Part shown: piece after piece, positions 40,972-49,806 of the stretch
How the letters are laid out: each line of letters opens with the position of its first letter
How positions within the stretch are numbered: position 1 is the first letter of the stretch
Assembly (NCBI RefSeq): GCF_014203735.1
Contig: NZ_JACHJQ010000001.1
Coordinates: 1,262,242 to 1,326,241, forward strand
Length of the DNA: 64,000 nt
Source: Actinophytocola algeriensis
Lineage (GTDB): Bacteria; Actinomycetota; Actinomycetes; Mycobacteriales; Pseudonocardiaceae
Direction of reading: 5' to 3'
The notes under the pieces: generated by a model
What the model saw: only the letters and a program-made list of their open reading frames with translations
Database searches by the model: none
What the model was told of the DNA's origin: nothing
Made by a program: the position numbers and the translations under genes

Positions 40972-41763
40972 GTGTCACCGCGCCCCCAGTCCCTGATGCT
41001 CACGCTGCTGGGCGACCACCTCTACGGCCGCGACCTGTGCGTCTTCTCGGGCAGCGTGATCGAGGTGCTCGGCAGGGTGGGCGTCTCGGAACACGCGACC
41101 AGGTCGACCCTGACCCGCATGGTCAACAAGGGCCTGCTGTACCGCCAGAAGGAGGGCAGGCGCATGTACTTCGGCCTGACCCCCCTGGCCGCGAACGTGC
41201 TCCGCGACGGCCACACCCGGATCTGGCGCACCGGAGCCGTCAACGAGGACTGGGACGGCACGTGGACCCTGCTGGGCTTCTCGTTGCCAGAGGCATGGCA
41301 ACGCCAGCGCCACGACCTGCGCGCCAAACTGGCGTGGGCGGGTTTCGGGCCGTTGCAAGGTGGCCTGTGGATTGCCCCTGGCCACGTCCAGGTGGACGAC
41401 ATCGTGGCGTCGCTGGGCCTGTCCGCCCACGTGCGGATCTTCCGCGCCACGGTCGACTCGGACGTGGCCCAACTCGTCGAGGACGCGTACGACCTGACCC
41501 CGATCGCGGACAGCTACCGCGAGTTCCTGACCCACTGGACGGACCCGCAACCGTACGAGCACGACCCGCTGGCCGCCCACCTGTCGATCGTCACGGAGTG
41601 GCTGCGGATCATCCGCAAGGACCCCCGCCTCCCGGTCCGCCACCTCCCGGAGGACTGGCCGGCCATCGCAGCACAGAAGTCCTTCCACGACATAGAAAGC
41701 GTCCTGGCGACCCCGGCGGCGGAACTCGCGAAGGAACTGCTGGACACCCGCCCGGCTGGTTGA
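40972..41763 (+). CDS. PaaX-family transcriptional repressor
   Basis: A 263-residue protein with the PaaX three-part layout: N-terminal winged helix (SLMLTLLGDHLYGRDLCVFSGSVIEVLGRVGVSEHATRSTLTRMVNKGLL), central PaaX domain (WDGTWTLLGFSLPEAWQRQRHDLRAKLAWAGFGPLQGGLWIAPG) and C-terminal domain (YREFLTHWTDPQPYEHDPLAAHLSIVTEWLRIIRKDPRLP). PaaX represses phenylacetate catabolism and releases DNA when CoA-thioester accumulates. Here it faces an importer/CoA-ligase operon, so the inducer is probably the CoA ester of the imported acid. Confidence 0.93.
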   Translation: MSPRPQSLMLTLLGDHLYGRDLCVFSGSVIEVLGRVGVSEHATRSTLTRMVNKGLLYRQKEGRRMYFGLTPLAANVLRDGHTRIWRTGAVNEDWDGTWTLLGFSLPEAWQRQRHDLRAKLAWAGFGPLQGGLWIAPGHVQVDDIVASLGLSAHVRIFRATVDSDVAQLVEDAYDLTPIADSYREFLTHWTDPQPYEHDPLAAHLSIVTEWLRIIRKDPRLPVRHLPEDWPAIAAQKSFHDIESVLATPAAELAKELLDTRPAG

Positions 41764-41885
41764 CGACCCGCACGTGCTCTCACCGGCGGTCGAGGCCGGT
41801 GCGGTATGCCCGATGTGGTCCATGGTGAACCTCGGCCGCCGTAATCGGGTGGATCCCGGCGCTCCCGGGCGATACCGTGCCGCCC

Positions 41886-41945
41886 GTGATGAGCCCCGAG
41901 TCGGACAGAGCGGAGCCGCCGGTCGTTCGGCGGCGTTGCGGCTGA
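41886..41945 (+). other. Possible leader ORF with internal hairpin before the MFS gene
   Basis: In the 253-bp spacer, GTG ATG AGC CCC ... TGA encodes about 19 residues (VMSPESDRAEPPVVRRRCG). It contains the perfect hairpin GCCGCCG-N6-CGGCGGC (41915-41934). Drug-exporter genes are sometimes controlled by attenuation through a leader peptide, but this ORF may equally be a gene-start remnant. I see nothing else in the spacer. Confidence 0.25.
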
Positions 41946-42016
41946 CTTCTCGCCCGTGGCTTCGGGTGGGCTGACGCGCCGGCGACCGGACCTGGATTCC
42001 CTCGTCCGTTCTCTCG

Positions 42017-43114
42017 TTGGAGCGCTCGTTGTTGTTCGTCTACATCCTTGGCCTTGCCGTGTTCGCGCAAGGTACCTCCGAGTTCATGCTGTCCGGGCTC
42101 GTGCCGGACATCGCCCTCGAACTGGCCGTGCCCGTCGGGGCGGCCGCGACCCTCACGTCCGCCTACGCCGTCGGGATGGTTGCCGGGGCGCCCGTCATGG
42201 CGGCGCTCAGCGCTCGCTGGCCCCGTCGCCGGGCACTCGTCACCTTCCTCGTCGTGTTCGTTGCCATGCACGTCGTCGGCGCGGTGACCAGCGACTTCAC
42301 CGTTCTCTTCGGCACGCGGGTCGTCGCCGCGGTCGCCAACGCCGGGTTCCTCGCCGTTGCCATGACCGTGGTGGGGGCGCGTGGGGCGGCCGTCCTCATC
42401 GGTGGCGTGACGCTGTCGTGCGTGGTCGGGGTGCCGGCCGGGGCGCTGCTCGGTCAGTTCTACGGCTGGCGCGCGGCGTTCTGGGCCGTCGCCGCGCTTT
42501 CCCTGCCCGCGCTCGCCTTCGTGGTCCGGGCCGCGCCGGCCGAACCCGCCGGGGTGCGGGACGTCGACGTCCGGCGGGAGTTCCGCGAGCTGCGGTCGCG
42601 GCCGTTGCGGCGCACGCTCCTGCTCGGTGCGCTGGTCAACGGCGCCACGTTCGCGACCTTCGCCTACCTCGCGGTCATCGCGACCGACGTCGCCGGGCTG
42701 CCGGACGGCGCGGTGCCCGGGTTGCTGGCCGCGTTCGGGCTGGGTGCGTTCCTCGGGGTCACCGCGCGGATGCCCGACCGGTGGCTCACCGCCGGGTTGT
42801 TCGTCCTGCCCGCCGGATGGCTGGTGCTCGTGCTCCTCAGCACCCATCCCGTGCCGTTCTTCGTGGCCACCGCGGTGCAGGGTGCGTTGTCGTTCGGTGT
42901 CGGGTCGGTGCTCATCACCCGCGTGCTTCGGCTCGCGCCCGGCGCGCCGTCACTGGGCGGGGCGTTCGCGACGGTCGCGTTGAACGTGGGTGCGGTGCTC
43001 GGGCCGGCCGTGGCGGGAGCGGTCACCGAGGCGACCGGCGACCACCGGCACGCCGTGTGGTTGAGCGTGGCCGCGGCCCTCGTCGCTACGGCTTGCGCCC
43101 CACGCCACCGATGA
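42017..43114 (+). CDS. MFS exporter, chloramphenicol-efflux-like
   Basis: About 365 residues, 12 hydrophobic segments. The N-terminal LLFVYILGLAVFAQGTSEFMLSGLVPDIALEL is the signature of the Cmx/CmlR/AraJ-type drug exporters (GTSEFMxxGLLPDxA). Motif A ALSARWPRRRAL is in the first cytoplasmic loop and the second half starts LRRTLLLGALVNGATFATFAYLAV. The start is uncertain: TTG 42017 (given), or TTG 42029 with GGAG upstream, which fits the family better. The C-terminus overlaps the convergent methyltransferase gene by 29 bp. Likely efflux of a small hydrophobic antibiotic; the substrate is unproven. Confidence 0.85.
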   Translation: MERSLLFVYILGLAVFAQGTSEFMLSGLVPDIALELAVPVGAAATLTSAYAVGMVAGAPVMAALSARWPRRRALVTFLVVFVAMHVVGAVTSDFTVLFGTRVVAAVANAGFLAVAMTVVGARGAAVLIGGVTLSCVVGVPAGALLGQFYGWRAAFWAVAALSLPALAFVVRAAPAEPAGVRDVDVRREFRELRSRPLRRTLLLGALVNGATFATFAYLAVIATDVAGLPDGAVPGLLAAFGLGAFLGVTARMPDRWLTAGLFVLPAGWLVLVLLSTHPVPFFVATAVQGALSFGVGSVLITRVLRLAPGAPSLGGAFATVALNVGAVLGPAVAGAVTEATGDHRHAVWLSVAAALVATACAPRHR

Positions 43115-43934
43115 TGCACTGAGCCGCGCCACTGAGACCCCCGAGCCGGGGCCCGTCCGGCCACCACGCGTCACACACGGAAAGGCCGGGCGGGTCCTGT
43201 GCGTTGGGGGCGACCAGTTCCAGGCCCGCCAGCATCGCCGCGATCTCGTCGCGGGTGCGGAACCGGCCCGCGCCTATCGGACCGTTGACCAGGATGTGCT
43301 CGATGCGCTTGGCGATCGGCGTCAGCTCCGGGGTTTCCGGGTCGACGAAGTGGGAGAACACCACGTAGCTGCCGGACGGGAGCGCGTCGACGTACTCGCG
43401 CATGATCGCCGGCGCCTTGGTGTCGTCGGTGACGTGGTGCAGGGTCCCGACCTGCAGCAGCACGAGCGGCTCCGAGAAGTCGAGCACGCTGCGCACGATC
43501 TCGTTCTCGAGCACCTGCCGGGGCTCGAAGATGTCGGCCCCGACCATGCGGACGCGGACGTTGTCCTCCAGCAGGGCACGCCCGTGCGCGAGCACGACGG
43601 GGTCGTTGTCGACGTACACGACCCGCGCCTCGTCGTTGTGCCGCTGCACGATCTGGTGCGTGTTCTCGGCGGTCGGCAGCCCGGAGCCGCAGTCGAGGAA
43701 CTGTGGGATGTTCGTCTGCGTGAGGAACCGGCACGCGCGGTTCAGGAAACCGCGGTTGCCGCGCGCGATGTCCACCGCCTCCGGCACGGCCGCGCTGATC
43801 TTGGCCATGATCTGCCGGTCGACGTCGTAGACGTCCTTGCCGCCCAGGAACCCGCCGTACACGCGGGCGATGCTCGGCCGCGTCGGATCAACGCCGACCG
43901 GCACCTGGCTCGGAGATGTCGCATGCGTTGCCAT
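43086..43934 (-). CDS. SAM-dependent methyltransferase, DUF574 family
   Basis: A 282-residue protein from ATG 43934 (an in-frame ATG at 43961 would add 9). This family is specific to actinobacteria: VDPTRPSIARVYGGFLGGKDVYDVDRQIM at the start, PQFLDCGSGLPTAENTHQIVQ (SAM-binding loop DxGSGLPT), VVYVDNDPVVLAHGRALL (acidic loop) and later SHFVDPETPEL. Despite the fold, the methylated substrates of the family are unknown. It shares its 3' end with the MFS gene. Confidence 0.9.
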   Translation of the reverse strand: MATHATSPSQVPVGVDPTRPSIARVYGGFLGGKDVYDVDRQIMAKISAAVPEAVDIARGNRGFLNRACRFLTQTNIPQFLDCGSGLPTAENTHQIVQRHNDEARVVYVDNDPVVLAHGRALLEDNVRVRMVGADIFEPRQVLENEIVRSVLDFSEPLVLLQVGTLHHVTDDTKAPAIMREYVDALPSGSYVVFSHFVDPETPELTPIAKRIEHILVNGPIGAGRFRTRDEIAAMLAGLELVAPNAQDPPGLSVCDAWWPDGPRLGGLSGAAQCIIGGVGRKP

Positions 43935-43967
43935 CGGGGAACCAGCGTAATCGTCTGGCACCCGCCG

Positions 43968-45374
43968 CTATGGCTGACTCACTCGATCGGGCGAGAGCGA
44001 GCGGGCGACGATGCTGCCCGCGAGACAACCGAGCGGCACACCGGCGATGTCGAGGGGCACGACGCCCGCGACGACCACCCCGTACCAGCCGAAATAGAGC
44101 CCGACGGTCACCGTCAGGCCCACCGCCACCAGGCTCACGACGACCAGGAGGCCCACGGCGATGTTGCCGCGGAACAGCTTGCTTCCCAGCCACCACCCGA
44201 CGCCCGCGGCGACGAAGCCGGGAATGAACGCACCCTCGTAGAGGTCACCCGGAGTAGGGGCCGCGACGAGCGTGACCTCCAGACCGGCGAACGTCAGACC
44301 CCACAGCACGACGGGCAACAGCGTCACGCCGGTCAGCACGGCCCACGGCACCACGTTCCCGCGTGGCCGCGCGATGAGCAGCACGAACCACGTGCACCAG
44401 ACCGCGAAGGCGAACCCGCTGAGCAGCCACGCGACACGGGCGGCGCCGGCGATGAACCGGCTGCTCTGCGCGACGACCGTGGCGTGGTCGGGGAGCGGTG
44501 ACGGGTCGAGGTCCTGGTGGAACACCAGCCACGACATCACCCAGCCGACGAACACGGTCACCGCCGACACGAGGACCGCGTCGAAGACCCTGGTCAGCGG
44601 CCGCCGCGGCGCCGGCGGCCCGACGGGCGGTGGACCGTCCCCCGGCTCGGCGGGTGCCGGCCGCCAGCCGGTCCCGGTGATCAGGTCGACGATCCGGTCG
44701 CTCTCCTCGACCGCCAGCTCGCGGACCGCCGCGGGCCACGGCCGCCCCGACGGCGGGAGCGGGCCGATGGCCTCGCGCAACGAGGCAGGGGACGGCTCAC
44801 CCGCCGCGCACGCCGACACGACGTCGGTGAGGTCCGCGCCGCCTGCCGCCACGACGAGGTCGCCGAGCGTGCGGAAGTCGTCGGCCGAGGTGTGGTTGCC
44901 CGCCGCGCGTGCGATCCCGGAGTCGACGAGCAGCGGGCCGATGTCGGTGAGCAGCACGGTGTCCGGTGTGAGGTTGCCGTGGACGAGACCCCGGTCGTGC
45001 AGTTCCTCGAGCGCCGTCACCAGCCCGTCGGCGAGCCGGAGCAGCGACGCCGTGGGCAGCGGCCCGGTCCGTGTGATCGCGGTACGCAGGCTGACGCGGG
45101 GGATGAAGCCGGTGGCGACCCACGGCGGCGACGCGTCGGCGTCCCCGTCGACGACGTGGACGGTGTGGACACCGGGTGCCGCGTTCTGGATGTCGGCGCG
45201 CAGCCGGGCGCGGAACTGGGCGTCCACCAGGCCGTCGTCGACGAGCGTGAGCGCGGCGAGCCGACCGTCGATGGCGGTGCCCAGTATGACCCGGCCGGTG
45301 TCGTCGGTACGCAGCTCCACGAGCAGCCGGTACGGCCCGACCTCGTGCGCGTCGGATTCCCCCAGTGCGCGCAC
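43968..45374 (-). CDS. Degenerate Ser/Thr kinase-like membrane protein (probable pseudokinase)
   Basis: A 468-residue protein. The N-terminal 240 residues follow the kinase fold without its catalytic residues: no glycine loop, RLAALTLV where the VAIK lysine should be, HGNLTPDTVLL instead of HRDLKPxN, and LVDSGIA instead of DFG. The C-terminal half has about six transmembrane helices (from RVFDAVLVSAVTVFVGWVMSW through GVVPLDIAGVPLGCLAGSIV). It follows the active kinase gene with a 2-bp gap, so a regulatory partner of that kinase is likely, by analogy to pseudokinases such as MviN. Substrate and signal are unknown. Confidence 0.8.
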   Translation of the reverse strand: MRALGESDAHEVGPYRLLVELRTDDTGRVILGTAIDGRLAALTLVDDGLVDAQFRARLRADIQNAAPGVHTVHVVDGDADASPPWVATGFIPRVSLRTAITRTGPLPTASLLRLADGLVTALEELHDRGLVHGNLTPDTVLLTDIGPLLVDSGIARAAGNHTSADDFRTLGDLVVAAGGADLTDVVSACAAGEPSPASLREAIGPLPPSGRPWPAAVRELAVEESDRIVDLITGTGWRPAPAEPGDGPPPVGPPAPRRPLTRVFDAVLVSAVTVFVGWVMSWLVFHQDLDPSPLPDHATVVAQSSRFIAGAARVAWLLSGFAFAVWCTWFVLLIARPRGNVVPWAVLTGVTLLPVVLWGLTFAGLEVTLVAAPTPGDLYEGAFIPGFVAAGVGWWLGSKLFRGNIAVGLLVVVSLVAVGLTVTVGLYFGWYGVVVAGVVPLDIAGVPLGCLAGSIVARSLSPDRVSQP

Positions 45375-45376
45375 CG

Positions 45377-46966
45377 CTACGCCGGGTTGCTGGAGAGGAC
45401 CGCCGACGCGTCGATCAGCCAGGCGCCGTTCTGGTTGACGAGCGTGTAGCGGTGGCGCTCACGCTTACGGCTGCCGTTGGTGAAGTTGTAGAGGACCGTG
45501 ACCTCGACGGTCGTGGGCCCGGTGACGGCGATCTCCGACGCGCTCACGGCGCTGATGCTGCCCCACCAGCGTTCGTAGCTCGATCGTCCGGTCTTGTTCT
45601 GGTACCTCGCGCTGAGCCGGTTCCACCCGTCGTCGCGGCTGCCGGGCATCATCGCGTAGTAGGAGGAGATCGCGGCGCCGGGGTCCGCGGGCGGCTGCGG
45701 CGCCGTGGTCGTCGTCGTGGTGGTGGTCGTGGTGGTGGTCGTCGTCGTCGGCGGCGCGGTCGTCTCGTCCTCGCTGTCGGAGGTCGGCGGCTCGGTGGTG
45801 GGCTCGGGCTTCGACGAGGTGGTCTCCGCGGCCGGGGCCGCGTTGTCCGGGGAGTCGCCGCGGTTGACGAGGGTGGTCACCAGAGCGGCCGCCACCGCCA
45901 CGACGACGAGGACGGCCGCGAAGAGGACGGCGCGGCCGCGTCTGTTCCCGCGTTCGGGCGGCGCGGCGGCAGGCAGGGGCCCGGCGGGGGGTGCCTGGAA
46001 CGCGGCGTTCGGCACGGCATTGGGCGGTGCGGCATCGTGCGGTGCGACGTTGTGCGGTGCGGCGGTGTGCGGTGCGGCCGTGTTGTTCGCGACGGTGTCG
46101 TTCGCGGCGGTGTTGTCCGCGGACGGCGCGGGAACCGGGGCGGGCGCGACGATGGTGGGTGCCATCTCGTAGGTGAGCCCGGCCAGCGCGTCGCGTGCCT
46201 GCACCATGGTCGGCCGCTGCTCGGGGTCGGGGTTGAGCAGCCACAACAGCAGGTCGGACAGCGGCCCGGCCTTCGTCGGCGGCGTGATCACACCGGACGC
46301 GATCCGGTACAGCTGCGCCATCGGGTTGCTGTCTTTCCCGGACGGCGGCACCCCCTCGACGGCGGTGTAGAGCGTGGCGCCGAGCGAGTACACGTCGGAC
46401 GCGTACGTGGCGGGGTTCCCCTTCGCCACCTCAGGCGCGAGATACGCGGGCGTACCGGCGAACGTGCTGGTCAACGTGCCCGCGATGTCCTCGGTGACCC
46501 GGGCGATCCCGAAGTCGGTGATCTTGACGGTGCCGTCCTCGCCCACCAGGACGTTTCCGGGCTTGACGTCCCGGTGCACCACCCCGGACTCGTGTGCGGC
46601 GGCCAGCCCGTCGGCGGCCTCGGCACCGATCCGCGCCACCTCGTCGGGCGCGAGCGTGCCGAGCCCGGCCAAGCTCGTGGACGGCAGGTACTCCATGATC
46701 AGGTACGGCTGCCCGCCGTCCTGCACCACGTCGAACACGGTGATCAGCTGCGGATGCTGCAACCGCGCCGCGATCCGCCCCTCCCGCATGGTGCGGCGGA
46801 TCATCTCCTCGCCCTGGGAGGACGTCAGCTCGGCAGGCACCATCACCTGCTTGACCGCGACCTTGCGGTGCAGCCGTTCGTCATAGGCCTGCCAGACGAC
46901 CCCCATGCCGCCACTGCCGAGCCGTTCGGCCAGCCGATACCGGCCCGCGATGATCTGCTCGTTCAT
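45377..46966 (-). CDS. Transmembrane Ser/Thr protein kinase (PknB-like)
   Basis: A 529-residue protein. Complete eukaryotic-type kinase domain (10-265): GSGGMGVV loop, K39 in VAVK, HRDVKPGN (D133), DFG (D151-G153), GTPAYLAPE. A linker with AAPHN-type repeats (about 285-335) precedes a transmembrane helix (about 345-367). Outside the membrane there is a Thr-rich linker with a run of 16 threonines and a C-terminal NTF2-like or Mce-associated-type domain (SSYYAMMPGSRDDGWNRLSARYQNKTGRSSYERWW). There are no PASTA repeats. ATG 46966 follows a purine-rich site. Confidence 0.94.
   Translation of the reverse strand: MNEQIIAGRYRLAERLGSGGMGVVWQAYDERLHRKVAVKQVMVPAELTSSQGEEMIRRTMREGRIAARLQHPQLITVFDVVQDGGQPYLIMEYLPSTSLAGLGTLAPDEVARIGAEAADGLAAAHESGVVHRDVKPGNVLVGEDGTVKITDFGIARVTEDIAGTLTSTFAGTPAYLAPEVAKGNPATYASDVYSLGATLYTAVEGVPPSGKDSNPMAQLYRIASGVITPPTKAGPLSDLLLWLLNPDPEQRPTMVQARDALAGLTYEMAPTIVAPAPVPAPSADNTAANDTVANNTAAPHTAAPHNVAPHDAAPPNAVPNAAFQAPPAGPLPAAAPPERGNRRGRAVLFAAVLVVVAVAAALVTTLVNRGDSPDNAAPAAETTSSKPEPTTEPPTSDSEDETTAPPTTTTTTTTTTTTTTTAPQPPADPGAAISSYYAMMPGSRDDGWNRLSARYQNKTGRSSYERWWGSISAVSASEIAVTGPTTVEVTVLYNFTNGSRKRERHRYTLVNQNGAWLIDASAVLSSNPA
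45700..46090 (-). repeat. Low-complexity coding repeats in the kinase linkers
   Basis: Two parts: a polythreonine run coded by repeated ACG/ACC codons (45700-45760) and 15-bp units encoding (A/V)APH(N/D/T) at about 46025-46080. Both are prone to slippage and lie outside the kinase domain. Confidence 0.7.
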
Positions 46967-47026
46967 TGCTCCCCGTCTCGCCCCATACCCCCTATGGATA
47001 GCACGAGGCCACAGGGCAGTTGCCGA

Positions 47027-47212
47027 CTACATGCGCGGGGCGGGCACGTCAGGGAACGCCTCTGCCGCGCTCAATCCGAGCGCGTCGAGCAACCCGGCAC
47101 AGTCGTCAGCGTCTCGAGCCACTGACGCGACCGTGATCACGGCACGCCTGCGCTGGTCCGCGGACAAGTCGACAGCGGTGAGCTGGTAATCGATGACGTC
47201 CTTCGTAGGCAT
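47027..47212 (-). CDS. Small hypothetical protein, 61 residues
   Basis: ATG 47212 to TAG/TGA near 47027. The sequence (MPTKDVIDYQLTAVDLSADQRRR..., then ARDADDCAGLLDALGLSAAEA) resembles a common actinobacterial small family with a conserved DADDCxxLLxxLGL helix. No signal peptide or membrane segment. Function unknown. The upstream 190 bp (47213-47399) hold no further gene and probably the promoter. Confidence 0.6.
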   Translation of the reverse strand: MPTKDVIDYQLTAVDLSADQRRRAVITVASVARDADDCAGLLDALGLSAAEAFPDVPAPRM

Positions 47213-47399
47213 GCCCGATCTGTACCCGCCCACGCCCCGCGCCAAACCGTGCCACAGACCCCCGCGCCGCGGTGCGCCGGGTGCACGTGACGTTCCCCGC
47301 ATCCGCGAACGAGGTGCGTTCGGCCGCGCCGGTCCGGCACCGGTCACATATCGGGTCTGTCCCTTGAGTCTGGATCGTTTCGTGGGTGGCTGACGGTCG

Positions 47400-49694
47400 T
47401 CACAGGCGATACGTGTGGGCCACCGCTGTCACGTCACCGTCCTCCCTGGTGCTTGCCGTTGTCGTGTCGGGGCGTGGGGCCGTGTCGGGGAGTGCCGGGA
47501 TCCCCGGCGTTTCGTCCATCGCTGTCAGTCGGGTGCTGGTGGTTGTGATGGTGATCGTGGCTCCTTCCGGCGGGAGGTCGCGGAAGCGGAGTTCTGAGGG
47601 CCACGTGTTCTCCCGTGTGCCCGTGACCGCTGTCCTCACCCGGGTGCCGTCTGCCAGCCGGACGCTTGCCTCGGTCATCGGGGCGTTCAGCCGCAACGTG
47701 ATCGACCGGGCGTCGCGCCGCGAGCGGACGTGGAACGTGACCTCGTCGTCCTCCTTGACCACGTCGGTGATCTCCGGACCTTCCGCGTCGATCGCCGGGG
47801 CAGGTCCGGTCCACAGCGGCCCTCGTTGGTAGCCCTCCGGCAAGGCGTCCGTGTTCCTGCTGGTGACGTAGTTCGCCGTCCAGTCGCTCGGGCTCGGTTC
47901 TCCGCTGACCCAGGTGGCCTTCCCGATGTCGGCGTTCAGCACGTACGCCAGGTGCGTCGGTGCCGGGTGCGTCGCGTCCGGGGTGTCGACCGCCAGGCCT
48001 GCCGCCACCAGCACGGCGCTCGCCACCAGCGCCGTGGCCGGGACCGCCGACGTGGTGCGGCGGCGCGTCCCGAGCTCCGGCAGCAACAGCTCCACGGCCG
48101 GGAGCAGCAGCAGACCGAACAGCACGGTGAACACCGCGCCCACACCGGCAAGCGACAGCCCCACGGCGCCGAACACCTCGTAGGCGAAGTACGGCAGCAG
48201 CCCGCTTCCCACCACCAGACCGACGGCCAGCGCGACCACGGACCACAGTGGATGCCGCACCAGCAGCGCGACTCCCGCCCCCAGCGCCGCCAGCAGTGCC
48301 GGTGCCGTGAACAGGAACGACGCGCCCGGTGCGTACGCGGCACACACCACGCCGAGCAGCGCGTGCCACGTCATGCCGCCGATCGCCAGCGCGACCGGGC
48401 CTGACCGCCCACGCAGCAGCAGGTACCACGCCAGCAGCGCCGCCACCGCCGCCAGCATCACCGCCACGTTGAACAGCGTCGGACGGTGCAGCAGCCCACC
48501 CGCCGCGTCGTAGGACGGCCGCACCCACGTCAGCACCGTCCACGCCAGTTGCCCGAGCCCGAACGCGACAGCAAGGGGCACCACCGCCGACCCCGCGGCC
48601 AGCGCGACCCTGCCGACGCTCGTCAGCCCACGACGGACCGCGAGCCACGTCAGCAGGGCCACGAGTAACAGCGCCACCACCGCCAGCGGCCACACCAACC
48701 CGTTGGGGTAGCTCACCTTCAGGCCCAGCACGTCGAAGTAGGTGTTGTCGTGGTCCGTCGTCAGCGTGCGCAGGTCGGCGCCACCCAGGGTCCTGGTCAG
48801 CGCCAGCATGTTCTCGCCGTGGTGTTGCAGGCTGCCCCGGTCGAGGTTGGCGATCGAGTCGCCCGCCGTGTGGTAGCGGGCCGCGCCCTCGATGAAGGCG
48901 AAGTTCAGGCCGCTGAACCCGGCGTCCGCGAACACCGTGAAGTCGGTGTTGTTCGGCAGCACCCGGTACACCTCGACCATCGACGAGTCCCCACGCGGGT
49001 TCGGCACCGTGTCGTTGAACAGGTCCACGAGCCGCGCGTTGTCCCGCGACGTCTCGAACATCAGCGACGGGCCGCTGACGCCGCGTGCCTCGAAGTTCAG
49101 CACCACGCCGCCCCGGCTCCCCAGCGGGTGCTCCCGCACGAAGGCCTCGGCACCGAGCAGACCGTTCTCCTCGCCGTCGGTGATCAGCAGCACGACGTCG
49201 TTGCGCAACCGGGCGTCGCCCAGCGCCCGCACCGTTTCGAGCATGGCGGCCACCGCCGCGCCGTCGTCGGCCGCGCCGGGACCCATCGCCGCCGAGTCGT
49301 GGTGCGCCGCCAGCACCACCGTGCCCGACGGGTCGGTGCCCGGCAGCCTCGCGATGACGTTGTCGACCCGCCCGAACGTGGCCAGCCCGTCGGCGGGGTG
49401 GACACCGACCGCGTGCTGCACCTGCACCGACAGGCCCGCCGCACGTAACTCGTCCGCCAGGTAGCGCTCGGTGCGTGCGTTCGCGGAGCTGCCCAGCGGT
49501 CGTGGCTCACGCGCGAACTGCTCCAGGTGCCGCATCGCCCGCTCGGCACTGAACGCCGCCGACGGCGCCGATGCCGGTTCCGGTGACACGCCGCGTTGGA
49601 GCAGCGCGGTGCCGGTGATCACTCCTGCCACCACCAGGAGGACCACCAACCCCGCCACGGTGCGGCGGGGTGTGTCGAGGAGATTGGTGTTCAC
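47400..49694 (-). CDS. M28-family membrane-anchored zinc peptidase
   Basis: A 764-residue protein. One N-terminal transmembrane helix (about 12-32) is followed by the M28 aminopeptidase domain (about 50-320) with metal ligands in LAAHHDSAAMGPGAADDGAAV, DGEENGLLGAEAF and NNTDFTVF, then eight or so transmembrane helices (from GLVWPLAVVALLLVALLTWLAV) and a C-terminal extracytoplasmic beta-domain (from about 610). The same layout occurs in vacuolar membrane protease-type proteins. It is an exopeptidase or amidase acting on the outside of the membrane. GTG 49694 begins MNTNLLDTPRRTVAG. Confidence 0.9.
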   Translation of the reverse strand: MNTNLLDTPRRTVAGLVVLLVVAGVITGTALLQRGVSPEPASAPSAAFSAERAMRHLEQFAREPRPLGSSANARTERYLADELRAAGLSVQVQHAVGVHPADGLATFGRVDNVIARLPGTDPSGTVVLAAHHDSAAMGPGAADDGAAVAAMLETVRALGDARLRNDVVLLITDGEENGLLGAEAFVREHPLGSRGGVVLNFEARGVSGPSLMFETSRDNARLVDLFNDTVPNPRGDSSMVEVYRVLPNNTDFTVFADAGFSGLNFAFIEGAARYHTAGDSIANLDRGSLQHHGENMLALTRTLGGADLRTLTTDHDNTYFDVLGLKVSYPNGLVWPLAVVALLLVALLTWLAVRRGLTSVGRVALAAGSAVVPLAVAFGLGQLAWTVLTWVRPSYDAAGGLLHRPTLFNVAVMLAAVAALLAWYLLLRGRSGPVALAIGGMTWHALLGVVCAAYAPGASFLFTAPALLAALGAGVALLVRHPLWSVVALAVGLVVGSGLLPYFAYEVFGAVGLSLAGVGAVFTVLFGLLLLPAVELLLPELGTRRRTTSAVPATALVASAVLVAAGLAVDTPDATHPAPTHLAYVLNADIGKATWVSGEPSPSDWTANYVTSRNTDALPEGYQRGPLWTGPAPAIDAEGPEITDVVKEDDEVTFHVRSRRDARSITLRLNAPMTEASVRLADGTRVRTAVTGTRENTWPSELRFRDLPPEGATITITTTSTRLTAMDETPGIPALPDTAPRPDTTTASTREDGDVTAVAHTYRL

Positions 49695-49806
49695 GGAGGC
49701 GACAGTATGCGGCGGCGAAGGGGAGCGTAATGATGTTGACCGCAAGGATTTGCTGAGGTTGTCCGCAGTACGGGGACTGGGGATGTCCCGCCGCGCCTCA
49801 GGGAGG

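Noticed and set aside
42950..43174. Small minus-strand frame beyond the methyltransferase 3' end
   Set aside because: Overlaps the real methyltransferase and MFS genes with no independent evidence.
45700..45765. Polythreonine run as a frameshift or assembly error
   Set aside because: The frame is maintained and a folded domain follows, so it is a normal low-complexity linker.
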